Source of the DNA: Rhizobium tropici CIAT 899
GTDB taxonomy: Bacteria; Pseudomonadota; Alphaproteobacteria; Rhizobiales; Rhizobiaceae
NCBI RefSeq assembly: GCF_000330885.1
Contig: NC_020059.1
Span: 3,505,501-3,569,500 of the forward strand
Direction of reading: 5' to 3'
DNA: 64,000 bases
Position numbers and translations under genes: made by a program
Notes under the pieces: model-generated
What the model was told of the DNA's origin: nothing
What the model saw: only the letters and a program-made list of their open reading frames with translations
Databases searched by the model: none
Shown here: piece by piece, positions 34,787 through 44,900 of the stretch
Position numbering within the stretch: position 1 is the first letter of the stretch
Layout: each line of letters begins with the position of its first letter

Positions 34787-35605
34787 TTATGCCGCTTCCG
34801 CGGCACGGCGATAGCTGGTTTCGACCTCTTCGCGCAGGTCGTCCCAGATCGTCTTGCAATAATCGATGAAGTTCTGCTCGTAGCGGATCTCCGAGACGAC
34901 GCGCGGGCGCGGCAGGTCGATCGTGTAGACCGATTTGACCGTCGCCGGCCCAGCCGTCAGCACATAGACCTTGTCGGCGAGCGCAACGGCTTCTTCGAGA
35001 TCGTGCGTCACGAAGACGACCGATGCCTGGCGTTCGGCCCAGAGCTTCAGCAGTTCTTCATGCATGACCGTGCGGGTCTGCACGTCGAGCGCCGAGAAGG
35101 GCTCGTCCATCAGCAGGATTTCCGGCTCGTTGATGAAGGTCTGCGCCAGCGAGACGCGCTTGCGCATGCCGCCCGAGAGCTGATGCGGATAGTGATGCAG
35201 AAACTTGGAAAGACCGACACGGGCAAGCCAGTCCTTGGCCATCTTCTCGGCCTCGGCCTTCGACTTGCCGCGGAACAGCGGGCCTGCCATGACGTTTTCG
35301 ATGACATTCTGCCAGGGGAAGAGCGCATCCGTCTGGAAGGCGAAACCGACGCGCCGGTCGATGCCGTTGACGGGACCGCCCATCAGGCGGACTTCGCCGG
35401 CGCTCGGCTTGGCAAGGCCGGTGACGAGGTTGAGCGTCGTCGACTTGCCGCAGCCCGTCGGCCCGACAACGGCGACGAATTCGCCGCGCTCGACGGTCAT
35501 GTTGAAATCGCGCAGTGCGGTCAGCGACTTGCCGGTCGGCGATACGAAGCGGCGGCTGACATTGATGAGCTCTATCGCCGGGGTACGGCGTTCATCCTGT
35601 TGCAT
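34787..35605 (-). CDS. ABC importer ATP-binding protein (SsuB/TauB-like)
   Basis: 272 residues from the ATG at 35605; an upstream ATG at 35662 would extend into poorly conserved sequence. Walker A is VGPTGCGKST, the signature is LSGGMRKRVSLAQ, Walker B is ILLMDEPFSALD, and the switch His is in FVTHDLEEA. The downstream permease and the two upstream binding proteins complete one importer. The ATPase powers uptake; the substrate is set by the binding proteins. Confidence 0.94.
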   Translation of the reverse strand: MQQDERRTPAIELINVSRRFVSPTGKSLTALRDFNMTVERGEFVAVVGPTGCGKSTTLNLVTGLAKPSAGEVRLMGGPVNGIDRRVGFAFQTDALFPWQNVIENVMAGPLFRGKSKAEAEKMAKDWLARVGLSKFLHHYPHQLSGGMRKRVSLAQTFINEPEILLMDEPFSALDVQTRTVMHEELLKLWAERQASVVFVTHDLEEAVALADKVYVLTAGPATVKSVYTIDLPRPRVVSEIRYEQNFIDYCKTIWDDLREEVETSYRRAAEAA

Positions 35606-35726
35606 GGTGCTGATCCTGACGCGTGCCTTCAGGGCGTGCACGCAAAGCCCAGTGAACTGCAAAGTCTCTTGAACTGCCGCTTCCGGAACCTGTCTGAAAA
35701 CTGGCCGGAAGCGGCGTCAAGACTGT

Positions 35727-36743
35727 TTACTTGACGTTCTTCACGAATTCCGTCGTGTAGGTCTTCGACAGGTCGATCGTCTTGCCCTTGACGTTCTTGG
35801 AGAACTGCGAGAGCACGGCGAGAACGGTCTTCGGACCATCTTCCGGCATCACGCCGTCGGCGGTGAACATTTCCTTGCCGGCGTCGAGAGCCTTGATGTA
35901 GCCGTCCTTGTCACCGACGTAGAAGTCCTTCGGCATCTTCTCGGCAATTTCAGCGGCGGAATGCGTATGGATGAAGCGCAGCGTCTTGACGAAAGCGTTC
36001 GCGAGCTTCTGCACTTCTTCCTTATGAGCGTCAACCCATGCGGCATCCATATAGAGCGAGGCCGCCGGATAGGTACCGCCGAGCGCCTCTTCGGTGCCCT
36101 TCAGCGTACGCAGATCGACAAGGATCTTCGCTTCGCCGGTCTTGAGCAAACGCGAAATCGTCGGCTCGGTGGTCATGCCTACCTGGATGGCGTCCTGCTG
36201 CATGGCGGCGATGAAGGTCTGGCCGGCGCCGACCGGAACAGGCGTGATGTCAGCTGGCGAGAGGCCTGCCTTCGACGCCATGTAAAGCGTCAGGAAGTTC
36301 GTCGACGAGCCGAGGCCAGTGACGCCGGCGCGCTTGCCCTTCAGGTCGGCGAAGGACTTGATATCGGGATACTTGGCCGAGACCAGCTCGACTTCGCCGG
36401 GCGCCTGGCTGAACTGCACGACGGACTTGATGAACTTGCCCTTGGCTTGCAGGTCGACGCAGTGGTCGTAGAAACCGACGACGCCTTGAACGGCGCCTGC
36501 CAGCAGCTGGTTTTCGGCGTCGACGCCGGCGGATTCGTTGAGAAGTTCGACCTCGAGGCCTTCATCCTTGAAGTAACCGAGCCCTTCGGCAAGCTTGGCC
36601 GGCAGATAGATCTGCTTTTCGTAGCCGCCCACCATGATGGAAATCTTGTCGGCAGCATTGGCGGCCGTGGCTGCAAGGGAAGCAGCTGTCATGACGAGGG
36701 AAAGGGCTACGGTATGAAAAAACGTGCGCGATGGACGCATCAA
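35727..36743 (-). CDS. NMT1/THI5-type ABC substrate-binding protein (copy 2)
   Basis: 338 residues with signal peptide (VALSLVMTAASLAATAANA, cleavage before ADKIS). The mature part follows the NMT1/THI5 pattern: IMVGGYEKQIYLPAKLAEGL, GVVGFYDHCVDLQAKGKF, VTGLGSSTNFLTLY. It is a close paralogue of the next gene upstream, with most residues identical in a side-by-side reading. Ligand candidates are pyrimidine or purine derivatives, or other aromatic N compounds. The second binding protein may widen the ligand range of the importer. A leader element shared with copy 1 lies 46-92 bp upstream. Confidence 0.92.
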   Translation of the reverse strand: MMRPSRTFFHTVALSLVMTAASLAATAANAADKISIMVGGYEKQIYLPAKLAEGLGYFKDEGLEVELLNESAGVDAENQLLAGAVQGVVGFYDHCVDLQAKGKFIKSVVQFSQAPGEVELVSAKYPDIKSFADLKGKRAGVTGLGSSTNFLTLYMASKAGLSPADITPVPVGAGQTFIAAMQQDAIQVGMTTEPTISRLLKTGEAKILVDLRTLKGTEEALGGTYPAASLYMDAAWVDAHKEEVQKLANAFVKTLRFIHTHSAAEIAEKMPKDFYVGDKDGYIKALDAGKEMFTADGVMPEDGPKTVLAVLSQFSKNVKGKTIDLSKTYTTEFVKNVK

Positions 36744-36788
36744 TGTCTCCTCCTGTTTTATTCTTGCGCCACACGACGCTCTGGAAAG

Positions 36789-36835
36789 GCGCTTCCTCCA
36801 CGAAGCTCAACGAGACTAGCGCGGGCAACCTTTCA
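36789..36835 (-). promoter_or_regulatory. Conserved leader element, copy 2 (possible cis-regulatory RNA)
   Basis: In transcript direction: TGAAAGGTTG, CCCGCGC, GTCTC, ~12 nt, GGAGGAAGCGC. The same blocks in the same order and spacing precede copy 1 (37997-38046), although the surrounding DNA has diverged. The GCGC segments can pair around an internal loop. It could be a riboswitch-like element or the remnant of the duplicated promoter region. Confidence 0.45.
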
Positions 36836-36936
36836 GTCAGCTTTCAGTGCGCAACCCTGCGAGGAAACATTGCGATTTTATTAACGCGGACGCCGGCGGC
36901 TCGATATGCCGCCGGCGCCGGAAACGCTACGGCGCA

Positions 36937-37950
36937 CTATTTGGCGTTTTTGACGAATTCCGTCGTGTAGGTCTTCGACAGATCGATCGCCTTGCCCTGC
37001 ACGTTCTTGGAGAACTCGGAAAGCACGGCAAGAACGGTTTTCGGACCGTCTTCCGGCATCACGCCATCGGGCGTGAACATCGCCTTGCCGTTTTCAAGCG
37101 CCTTCACATAGCCTTCCTTGTCGCCGACATAGAAGTCTTTCGGCATCTTGTCGGCGATCTCGGCGGCCGAATGCGTGTTGATGAAATGCAGCGTCTTGAC
37201 GAAAGCATTCGCAAGCTTCTGCACCTCATCCTTGTGATCCTTAACCCACGACTCCTGCATATAAAGTGACGCAGCAGGATAGGTCCCACCCAGGGCGGCC
37301 CTTGTCCCGGCCATCGTGCGCATGTCGATGAGAACCTTGGCTTCGCCGGTCTTCAGGAGACGCGAGACCGTCGGCTCCGTCGTCATGCCGGCCTGGATGG
37401 CATCCTGTTGCATGGCGGCGATAAAGGTCTGGCCGGCACCGACCGGAACGGAGGTGAATTCCCCCAGCTTCAGGCCGGCCTTGATGGCCAGATACTGCGT
37501 CAGAAAGTTGGTCGAGGAACCAAGGCCGGTGACGCCGAGGCTCTTGCCCTTGAAGTCGGCGGGGGATTTGATTTCCGGATGCTTGGCCGACACCAGCTCA
37601 ACTTCGCCGGGCGCCTGGCTGAACTGCACGACGGATTCGACAAACTTGCCCTTGCCCTGAAGGTCGATGCAATGGTCGTAGAAGCCGACGACGCCCTGAA
37701 CGGCGCCTGCGAGCATTTCGTTTTCCGCATCAACGCCTGCAGGCTCATTGAGAAGTTCGACGTTCAGCCCCTGCTCCTTGAAATAGCCAAGCCCTTCGGC
37801 AAGCTTGGCCGGCAGATAGATCTGCTTTTCGTAACCGCCCACCATGATGGAAATCTTGTCGGCGGCGCTGGCGGCGGTGGCAGCAAATCCGGCTGCGGCT
37901 ATCGCAATGGAAAAAGCCGTCGAATATCTAAGAATGCTGGATGCACGCAT
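36937..37950 (-). CDS. NMT1/THI5-type ABC substrate-binding protein (copy 1)
   Basis: 337 residues from the ATG at 37950, with GGAGAGGAG upstream; the longer frame to 38001 is not needed. The signal peptide ends near AATAASAADK. The same motif order as copy 2 is present (YEKQIYLPAKLAEGLGYFKE, FYDHCIDLQGKGKF, GLGSSTNFLTQYL), with scattered conservative changes. The two genes are in tandem with 193 bp between them, a recent-looking duplication. It is the first gene of the importer operon. Confidence 0.92.
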   Translation of the reverse strand: MRASSILRYSTAFSIAIAAAGFAATAASAADKISIMVGGYEKQIYLPAKLAEGLGYFKEQGLNVELLNEPAGVDAENEMLAGAVQGVVGFYDHCIDLQGKGKFVESVVQFSQAPGEVELVSAKHPEIKSPADFKGKSLGVTGLGSSTNFLTQYLAIKAGLKLGEFTSVPVGAGQTFIAAMQQDAIQAGMTTEPTVSRLLKTGEAKVLIDMRTMAGTRAALGGTYPAASLYMQESWVKDHKDEVQKLANAFVKTLHFINTHSAAEIADKMPKDFYVGDKEGYVKALENGKAMFTPDGVMPEDGPKTVLAVLSEFSKNVQGKAIDLSKTYTTEFVKNAK

Positions 37951-37996
37951 GAAGTTCTCCTCTCCAATTGTGTACCACGCCGATTGACAACGGCAC

Positions 37997-38046
37997 GGCA
38001 CGCGCTTCCTCCTGAAGCAGGAGAGACATGCACGCCCAACCTTTCA
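37997..38046 (-). promoter_or_regulatory. Conserved leader element, copy 1 (possible NMT1-motif-like RNA)
   Basis: In transcript direction: TGAAAGGTTG, GGCGTGC (pairs with the final GCGTGCC, two G-U), internal loop ATGTCTC / GGAAG, apical hairpin TCCTG-CTT-CAGGA. This helix-loop-helix sits 46-96 bp upstream of the binding-protein start. NMT1-motif RNAs (a xanthine riboswitch class) are named for lying upstream of NMT1-domain genes, so the context fits. I cannot confirm the consensus from memory. Confidence 0.45.
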
Positions 38047-38217
38047 TTGAACTGAAAGCAAGTTCTTGGCTATCGCCTGTTGGCTTCGAATGCCTGCGGT
38101 TTTCCGCAGCGGCGACGTAAAGCCCGATTTCCGCACAACGGGAAGCATTCATCCACCTTGGCATTTCCCGCATCGCGACTATCTAAGATGGAACGCTTTC
38201 GCTGGGAGGGATCACCG

Positions 38218-38526
38218 ATGAGGACCATTGCCGCAGCCCTTGTCCTGATGACGATCACCGTAGCCGGACCGGCATCGGCGATTTCCCGCTACGAATCGCT
38301 CGGCAAGACGTGCGCATCGGTGCAGCAACTTATCGCGGCGGAACGGGCGGTGATACTACGCTATCCATCCTCCCGTGGCGGCCCCGTTCTTTACGACCGC
38401 TATGTGGCCGGCCGCGGGCAATGCGGCATCTCCGACTATGCCAGCCGCACTTATGTTCCCACCAGGGATAACCCGCTCTGCCCCGTCTACAATTGCAAGC
38501 CATCCTCCATTTTCAATCCGCATTGA
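38218..38526 (+). CDS. Small secreted Cys-containing hypothetical protein
   Basis: 102 residues from the ATG at 38218, with GGGAGGG upstream. The signal peptide is AAALVLMTITVAGPASA. The mature ~80 residues contain four Cys (GKTCAS, GQCGIS, PLCPVYNC), enough for two disulfides, and Arg/Tyr-rich segments. I do not recognise a named family beyond small periplasmic proteins common in rhizobia. It is divergent from the ABC importer operon. Confidence 0.75.
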   Translation: MRTIAAALVLMTITVAGPASAISRYESLGKTCASVQQLIAAERAVILRYPSSRGGPVLYDRYVAGRGQCGISDYASRTYVPTRDNPLCPVYNCKPSSIFNPH

Positions 38527-38713
38527 CGCGAATCAGCTTTTCTGGAGTTTATGCGAACAGCGGGCTATAAAAACTTTGCAGAAAAAGACTGTTGGTTGAG
38601 TTACACTCATATTTAACGCACATTTTGCGGGCAGATGGAGGACGCGTCCCTTCCCGAGAAGGGTCACGAGCATGGTGTTATACACCAGCCCTATGTAATA
38701 AGGAGATTGCGCA

Positions 38714-39172
38714 GTGAGTGCAAAAGTACCGAATCCGATCGATGCCTATGTTGGCTCTCGCGTGCGCACGCGCCGTCTCATGCTTGGCATGAGTCAGGAG
38801 CGGCTTGCCGAACAGATCGGCGTGACGTTTCAGCAGGTGCAGAAATACGAAAAGGGCACCAATCGCATCGGCGCCAGCCGGCTGCAGGCGATTGCCGGCG
38901 TGCTGGCGGTACCGGTTGCCTTCTTCTTCCAGCAGGATAATTCGCAGCCGCTGAACACCGATGGCCTCGGCGCGATCAATGGTCTGGAAGATCTGTCGGA
39001 CTTCCTGACATCGAAAGAGGGCCTCAGCCTCAACAAGGCGTTCATGAAGATCAATGATCCCAGCATTCGCCAGTCCGTGCTGACGCTGATCAAGTCATTG
39101 GCAAATGCTTCCGACGTTCTGCCAAATCATATTCCGCATGCAGCGGACGCGTCGGTCGGCCTGCGCAACTAA
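38714..39172 (+). CDS. PraR/PhrR-like Xre-family regulator
   Basis: 152 residues from a GTG at 38714, with AGGAG upstream. The Xre helix-turn-helix lies in MLGMSQERLAEQIGVTFQQV, followed by QKYEKGTNRIGASRL and VPVAFFF. This is nearly the arrangement of PraR of Rhizobium leguminosarum (quorum sensing, biofilm and attachment control) and PhrR of Sinorhizobium. The C-terminal ~75 residues differ from what I recall of PraR, so it may be a paralogue with different targets. No obvious target gene is adjacent. Confidence 0.85.
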   Translation: MSAKVPNPIDAYVGSRVRTRRLMLGMSQERLAEQIGVTFQQVQKYEKGTNRIGASRLQAIAGVLAVPVAFFFQQDNSQPLNTDGLGAINGLEDLSDFLTSKEGLSLNKAFMKINDPSIRQSVLTLIKSLANASDVLPNHIPHAADASVGLRN

Positions 39173-39494
39173 GGCTGCTGCCCCCACGAGAATGACGATG
39201 CGGTCGATCCGAGGCAGGCCGAAAGTTGCTGCTTTGGGCCGGCGCAGGATTATTGCCGACAACTGAGGTGCGGGCTGGCCTGGCCAGTCACGCGATCGGC
39301 GCTGAGATTGCGCCTCATTGCAATTGGCTCCGTGCCTGACCTTTGGAGGCGGTAAGAGCAGAATTTTGCCGCAACCAAGCATCGTGTCACGCTGCATGTC
39401 ACGCGCCAAGCTGCAAAACTTTCGTTACGGTTTGCTCATGTTCCTGGCCAGACACGATTCGTCTGCCGGGAACGGGGGCAATAGAGGGTACGAA
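39173..39494. other. Intergenic stretch without recognisable feature
   Basis: 322 bp between the PraR-like regulator and a short hypothetical gene. The open frames present lack ribosome binding sites and family-like composition. I see no RNA gene or repeat. Confidence 0.5.
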
Positions 39495-39734
39495 ATGACA
39501 GCAGCACTTCCGATCGACGCAGCATACCAGGATCCCGACTCGCTCAAGGAACTGGCATCAATCGCTCGGCTCATCACCTATGCACGGCAAAGCGCTAAAA
39601 ACCTGAACGCTGAATTCCCGGTCTGGTGCCTGGACTTGGCACTCGGGGCCGTGCTGCAGGAAATGTATGAAAATGGCTTGCCCAATCCCTTGTTCGAAAA
39701 GGGAACGGACACAGCAAAAGTGGTGGCACACTGA
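39495..39734 (+). CDS. Small conserved-looking hypothetical protein
   Basis: 79 residues from the ATG at 39495, with GAGGG upstream; the longer open frame starting at 39318 has no start signals. It is helical with no signal peptide: DSLKELASIARLITYARQSAKNL, then a hydrophobic WCLDLALGAVLQEMYENG. A 6-bp hairpin (TCCGGC / GCCGGA, 39746-39761) follows the stop. No family recognised. Function unknown. Confidence 0.65.
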   Translation: MTAALPIDAAYQDPDSLKELASIARLITYARQSAKNLNAEFPVWCLDLALGAVLQEMYENGLPNPLFEKGTDTAKVVAH

Positions 39735-39879
39735 ATTTAGATAATTCCGGCCTTTGCCGGATATGAAATGATGTCGGTATGGCTCCCAGGTCATATCGGC
39801 ATTTTTCTCATTTTTCTTATGAGGCGACCATCAGGACGACCAGGTTATCGCATGCCCGGGTGGAAGCTAGCGGCACGGT

Positions 39880-40593
39880 TTAGCAGCCGTCCTTGCGCGG
39901 CCGGACGCCGGCAGTAAAGATTGCGATGCAATGACGCAGATGGCGCAGCCGCATTTCGCGGTCCGTCCAATCCTTCGGACGGCCCGGCCTCGAGATCATC
40001 GCATCGAAGATCATGCTCATCAGCATGCGAGCGCCGCTTGCCGCATCGGCAATCTCGATCACGCCACGCCGCTGCTGCTCGAGAAGCCAATCCGCTAACA
40101 TCAGCTGCGATTGCTTGCCGCCGTATGTGTGCAGCAACATCGCGATCTCCGGAGATTGTTGCGATTCACTGATGGCGAGATGAATAAAAGCGTCCCGTTC
40201 ACGTTCCTGATCTTCATCGATATCGATCATGAATATCTGCTCAAGCGCCTTGTCGAACGGCAGGTTCTCATCCTCTGGCCGCGGCAGGGCCAGCATGGAT
40301 GCGCGATGCTCGACGATGATGGCCACAAACAGATCGGTCTTGCTCGGAAACAGCCTATAGAGGGTCTGCTTCGAAATCCGGCATCGCGTGGCAACCAAAT
40401 CCATGGTTGTACCGGCATATCCGAGTTCATAGAAGATTGCTCGCGCCTCTCTGACGATCTCAGCGCGGCGCTCATCGTCGCTCACGGTTTTCGGACGACC
40501 GCGCGGACGGCGCGTGGCAGCCTGGTCGGCCTTGGCTGTTCGTTCCTTTGTCAGCACACCGAATTGACCCCAACAACCGAATAGGATTGACAT
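39880..40593 (-). CDS. TetR-family repressor of the RND pump (AmeR-like)
   Basis: 237 residues from the ATG at 40593; no ribosome binding site is visible there, and a GTG at 40557 is an alternative. A basic leader RRPRGRPKTVSDDERR precedes the HTH in TTMDLVATRCRISKQTLYRLF. The C-terminal ligand domain is long. It is divergent from the membrane fusion gene with 65 bp between, the usual AmeR/AcrR-type layout, and probably represses the pump until a toxic ligand binds. Confidence 0.9.
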   Translation of the reverse strand: MSILFGCWGQFGVLTKERTAKADQAATRRPRGRPKTVSDDERRAEIVREARAIFYELGYAGTTMDLVATRCRISKQTLYRLFPSKTDLFVAIIVEHRASMLALPRPEDENLPFDKALEQIFMIDIDEDQERERDAFIHLAISESQQSPEIAMLLHTYGGKQSQLMLADWLLEQQRRGVIEIADAASGARMLMSMIFDAMISRPGRPKDWTDREMRLRHLRHCIAIFTAGVRPRKDGC

Positions 40594-40615
40594 TTGACGC
40601 TGTATAAATATTTTC

Positions 40616-40638
40616 GGTACGACTTGGTACTATAAATA
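40616..40638. promoter_or_regulatory. Repeats in the TetR/RND divergent promoter
   Basis: GGTAC occurs at 40616-40620 and 40626-40630, a 10-bp period, flanked by TATAAATA at 40603-40610 and 40631-40638. Only 65 bp separate the two genes, so a repressor bound here would block both. Confidence 0.4.
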
Positions 40639-40658
40639 AGGCAACAGGAAATAGCAAC

Positions 40659-41963
40659 GTGCGAAAGCTCGCTCCTCCCACTTCTGCACTCGTATATCCG
40701 CCGACATCCAACCGCCTTTCAGCCGGCCGCTCGTCGCTGACCGCCGCAGGATTGATCGCTGCGATGTTACTGGCCGGCTGCAACCAGCAGAATTCCGCGC
40801 AGAACAATGCGCCGGTCGTAAAGACAGAAGTCAGCGCGATGTCGCTGCATCCGCAATCCGTCGCCATCACCGCCGAACTGCCTGGCCGCACCAGCGCCTA
40901 TCTTGTCGCCGAAGTGCGGCCGCAGGTCGGCGGCATCATCCGCAGCCGCAATTTCAAGGAAGGCAGCGAAGTCAAGGAAGGCGACGTACTTTACGAGATC
41001 GATCCGTCCTCTTACCAGGCATCCTATGACAGTGCCGCCGCCGCCTTGCAAAAGGCCCAAGGCGCCTTGCCGAGTGCCCAGTCGAAGGTCGATCGCTACA
41101 AAAGCCTCACCCAGCAGGACGCGGTCAGCAAGCAGAACCTCGACGACGCGATTTCCACATTGGCCCAGGCCAATGCCGATGTGGCATCCGCAAAGGCTGC
41201 ACTGGAAACGGCGCGCATCAATCTCGACTACACCAAGATGCGCGCGCCGATCGGCGGCCGCGTCGATGCCTCCACGGTCACGGTGGGCGCTCTCGTCACC
41301 GCCGATCAGACGACGGCGCTGACAACAATCCGTCAGCTCGATCCGATCAATGTCGATGTCACGCAGTCGAGCACCAACCTGCTCGAATTTCGCCGCGCCG
41401 TCGCGGAAGGTCGGCTGAAGACCAGCGGCAACAATGTTTCGGTTCACCTGACGCTCGAAGACGGCAGCCAATACAAGGAAACCGGCACGCTGCAGTTTGC
41501 CGAATCCTCCGTTGCGGAAACGGTCGGCACGATCACCGTGCGCGCTGTCTTCCCCAATCCGGATCGCATCCTGCTGCCGGGCATGTATGTTCGCGCCACC
41601 ATTCAGGAAGGCATTGCCGAAAACAGCTTCGTGGTGCCGCAGCGCGCCGTGACCCGCAACACGAAGGGCGAACCGATCGCCATGTTCGTGACTGCGGAGG
41701 GCAAGGTACAGCAGCGGGTATTGAAGGTGGAACGCAGCATCGGCAATAGCTGGCTTGTCAACCAGGGCGTCGCCGACGGCGATCGCGTAATCGTCGAAGG
41801 CGTTCAGCGCGTCCGCGACGGTCAGGAAGTCACCGTGTCGCCGGTAACGATCGACGATGCGACCGGTGAAGTGAAGCAGGCCGCCGCCGATGGCAAGCCG
41901 TCTGCCGAGCAGGCCGGGCTGGAAAAGACCGATATCAAAGCCGCCTCCGGCGTCCAGAAGTGA
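40659..41963 (+). CDS. RND efflux periplasmic adaptor (AcrA/AmeA-like lipoprotein)
   Basis: 434 residues from a GTG at 40659, with CAGGAA upstream. The N-terminus is a lipoprotein signal with lipobox LLAGC. In order: the barrel-sandwich motif VAEVRPQVGGIIRS, a coiled hairpin with long Ala/Gln helices (SYQASYDSAAAALQKAQG), then DYTKMRAPIGGRV, and the beta-barrel and membrane-proximal domains. It links the inner membrane pump to an outer membrane channel. No channel gene lies in this operon, so a TolC-type protein from elsewhere is probably used. Confidence 0.95.
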   Translation: MRKLAPPTSALVYPPTSNRLSAGRSSLTAAGLIAAMLLAGCNQQNSAQNNAPVVKTEVSAMSLHPQSVAITAELPGRTSAYLVAEVRPQVGGIIRSRNFKEGSEVKEGDVLYEIDPSSYQASYDSAAAALQKAQGALPSAQSKVDRYKSLTQQDAVSKQNLDDAISTLAQANADVASAKAALETARINLDYTKMRAPIGGRVDASTVTVGALVTADQTTALTTIRQLDPINVDVTQSSTNLLEFRRAVAEGRLKTSGNNVSVHLTLEDGSQYKETGTLQFAESSVAETVGTITVRAVFPNPDRILLPGMYVRATIQEGIAENSFVVPQRAVTRNTKGEPIAMFVTAEGKVQQRVLKVERSIGNSWLVNQGVADGDRVIVEGVQRVRDGQEVTVSPVTIDDATGEVKQAAADGKPSAEQAGLEKTDIKAASGVQK

Positions 41964-41972
41964 GGTTAGACG

Positions 41973-44900
41973 ATGTCTCGTTTTTTCATCGACAGGCCGA
42001 TCTTTGCCTGGGTGATCGCCATCGTCATCATGCTGGCGGGCGCACTTTCGATCTTCCAGCTGTCGATTTCGCAATATCCGCAAATCGCGCCGACGACGGT
42101 CAGCATCAGCGCCACCTATTCCGGGGCTGACGCGGCGACCGTTGAAAACTCGGTGACCAAGGTCATCGAGCAGGGCATGACGGGTATCGACAACCTCGAC
42201 TACATGACCTCGACCTCGACCTCGACGGGCCAGGCATCGATTTCGTTGACCTTCACCAACAAGGCCGATCCCGACGTCGCGCAGATGCAGGTGCAGAACA
42301 AGCTGCAGCTCGTCACCGCACAGCTGCCGCAGACGGTGCAATCCACGGGTATCGTGGTTTCCAAGTCGACGTCGAACTTTCTAATGGTCGTGGGCTTCGT
42401 ATCGACCGACGGCAAGCTCAACTCGAACGACCTTGCCGACTACGTCGACAGCACCCTCAACGACACGCTGAAGCGCATCGAAGGCGTGGGCAACACGCAG
42501 ATCTTCGGTTCCGGCTACGCCATGCGCATCTGGGTCGATCCGGACAAGCTCGCCAAATACCAGCTGATGACGTCGGATGTCGTCTCTGCCATCCAGGCCC
42601 AGAACTCGCAGGTGTCGGCCGGCCAGCTCGGTGCATTGCCGCAGCGCAAGGGCCAGGAGCTCAATGCGACCGTCACGGCCAAGAGCCGTCTGCAGACGCC
42701 CGAGCAGTTCAACAACATCATCCTCAAGAGCCAGCCGAACGGTTCGCTGGTTCGCCTGAATGACGTCGCCTCGGTCGAACTCGGCGCCAAGAGCTATACG
42801 ACGTCGAGTACCTATAACGGTCACCCCTCTGCCGGTCTTGCGGTTATGCTGGCCTCGGGCGCCAACGCCATCAATACGGCGGAAGCGGTCCGCACGACTA
42901 TCAACAATCTCAGCCAGACGCTGCCGCCGAACGTGGAGATCGTCTATCCCTACGATACGACGCCCTTCGTGAAGCTATCGATCGAGGACGTGGTCAAGAC
43001 GCTCTTCGAAGCCATCGTGCTCGTCTTCATCGTCATGTTCGTCTTCCTGCAGAACATCCGCGCCACGCTTATCCCGACGCTCGCCGTCCCCGTCGTGCTT
43101 CTCGGCACCTTCGGCGTGCTGGCGCTGTTCGGATACTCGATCAATACATTGACCATGTTCGGCATGGTGCTCGCCATCGGCCTGCTTGTGGACGATGCCA
43201 TCGTCGTCGTCGAGAATGTCGAGCGCGTGATGGAGGAAGAGGGACTGTCGCCGCGCGAAGCGACGATCAAGTCGATGCAGGAAATCACCGGCGCGCTGAT
43301 CGGTATCGCCACCGTGCTTTCGGCCGTGTTCATCCCGATGGCCTTCTTCTCGGGCTCGGTGGGTGTCATCTACCGGCAGTTCTCGGTGACGATCGTCTCG
43401 GCGATGGTGCTGTCCGTCATCGTTGCTCTCATCCTGACGCCCGCCCTTTGCGCCACCATTTTGAGAAAGCCCAAGCATGGCGCCAGAGAGCGCGGTCTGT
43501 TTGGCTGGTTCAATCGCAACTTCGAGCGGGCGACGCATCGCTATCAGCGCGGCGTACACGGCATGATCCGCCTCAGCATTGTCTTCCTGCTGGTATTCGT
43601 CCTCATCGGCGGCGCCGTTGCTGCTCTGTTCAACCGCCTGCCGAGCTCCTTCCTGCCTGATGAAGACCAGGGCATCCTGCTGACCGCCATTCAGCTGCCG
43701 CCGGGCGCCACGGATTCACGCACCAAGGCCGTGCTCGACCAGGTGAGGAACTATTATCTCAACACCGAGAAGGACTATGTCGAAGGCGCATTCGCCGTCG
43801 CCGGCTTCGGCTTCAGCGGTCAGGGCCAGAACGTCGGCCTCGTCTTCGTGAGGCTGAAGGACTTCGACCTGCGCAAGACGCCGCAATCCAAGGCGCAAGC
43901 GATCGCACGTCGCGCCATGGGCGCTTTCTCGAAGATCAAGGACGGCAACGTCTTTGCGCTGGCGCCGCCGGCCATCCCCGGCTTCGGCAGCTCGAGCGGC
44001 TTCGACTTCTTCATCAAGGACATCAACGGGGCCGGTCACGCAGCACTGATCGCTGCCCGTAACCAGTTGCTCGGGGCTGCCGCCAAGAATCCGAAGCTCG
44101 CTGGCACCCGTCCGAACGGCCAGGAAGATACGCCGCAATTCTCCTTGAACATCGACGAGGAAAAAGCGAGCGCTCTGAATATCAGCCTGGCCGATATCGA
44201 CTCGATCCTATCGACCGCCTGGGGCGGCACCTATGTTAACGACTTCATCGACCGTGGTCGTGTGAAGCCCGTCTATGTTCAGGCCAACAAGGATTTCCGC
44301 ATGCAGCCCGAGGATTTCGGTCGCTGGTACGTGCGCAATTCCAGTGGCGACATGGTGCCCTTCTCGGCCTTCTCGAACGGCGAATGGAATTACGGTTCGC
44401 CGCGCCTGGAGCGCTATAACGGCTCCTCCGCCGTCGAAATCCAGGGCGCGGCCGCGCCGGGCGTCTCCTCAGGCGACGCTATGAACGAGATCGACAAGAT
44501 CATGGCGACCCTGCCGCCGGGCTTCAGCCACGAATGGACGAGCCTCTCGGCCCAGGAAAAGCTCTCGGGCAACCAGGCGACCCAGCTCTACGCCATCTCC
44601 ATCCTGGTGGTGTTCCTGGCACTCGCCGCCCTCTATGAGAGCTGGTCGATCCCCCTCGCCGTCATGCTGTCGGTGCCGATCGGCATCTTCGGCGCGCTCT
44701 TGGCTGCAACCCTGTTTGGCCAGTCGAACGACGTCTACTTCAAGGTCGGCCTTTTGACGACCATAGGTCTGGCGGCGAAGAACGCCATCCTGATCGTCGA
44801 ATTCGCCATCGAGCAGCAGAACCAGGGCAAGAACCTGATCGACGCCACGCTGGAAGCATCGCGCCAGCGCCTGCGGCCGATCTTGATGACCTCGCTCGCC

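Noticed and set aside
35606..38217. TPP riboswitch before the NMT1/THI5-type binding proteins
   Set aside because: No CTGAGA / ACCTGATCCGG-like thi-box is present on the coding strand. The shared leader has a different sequence.
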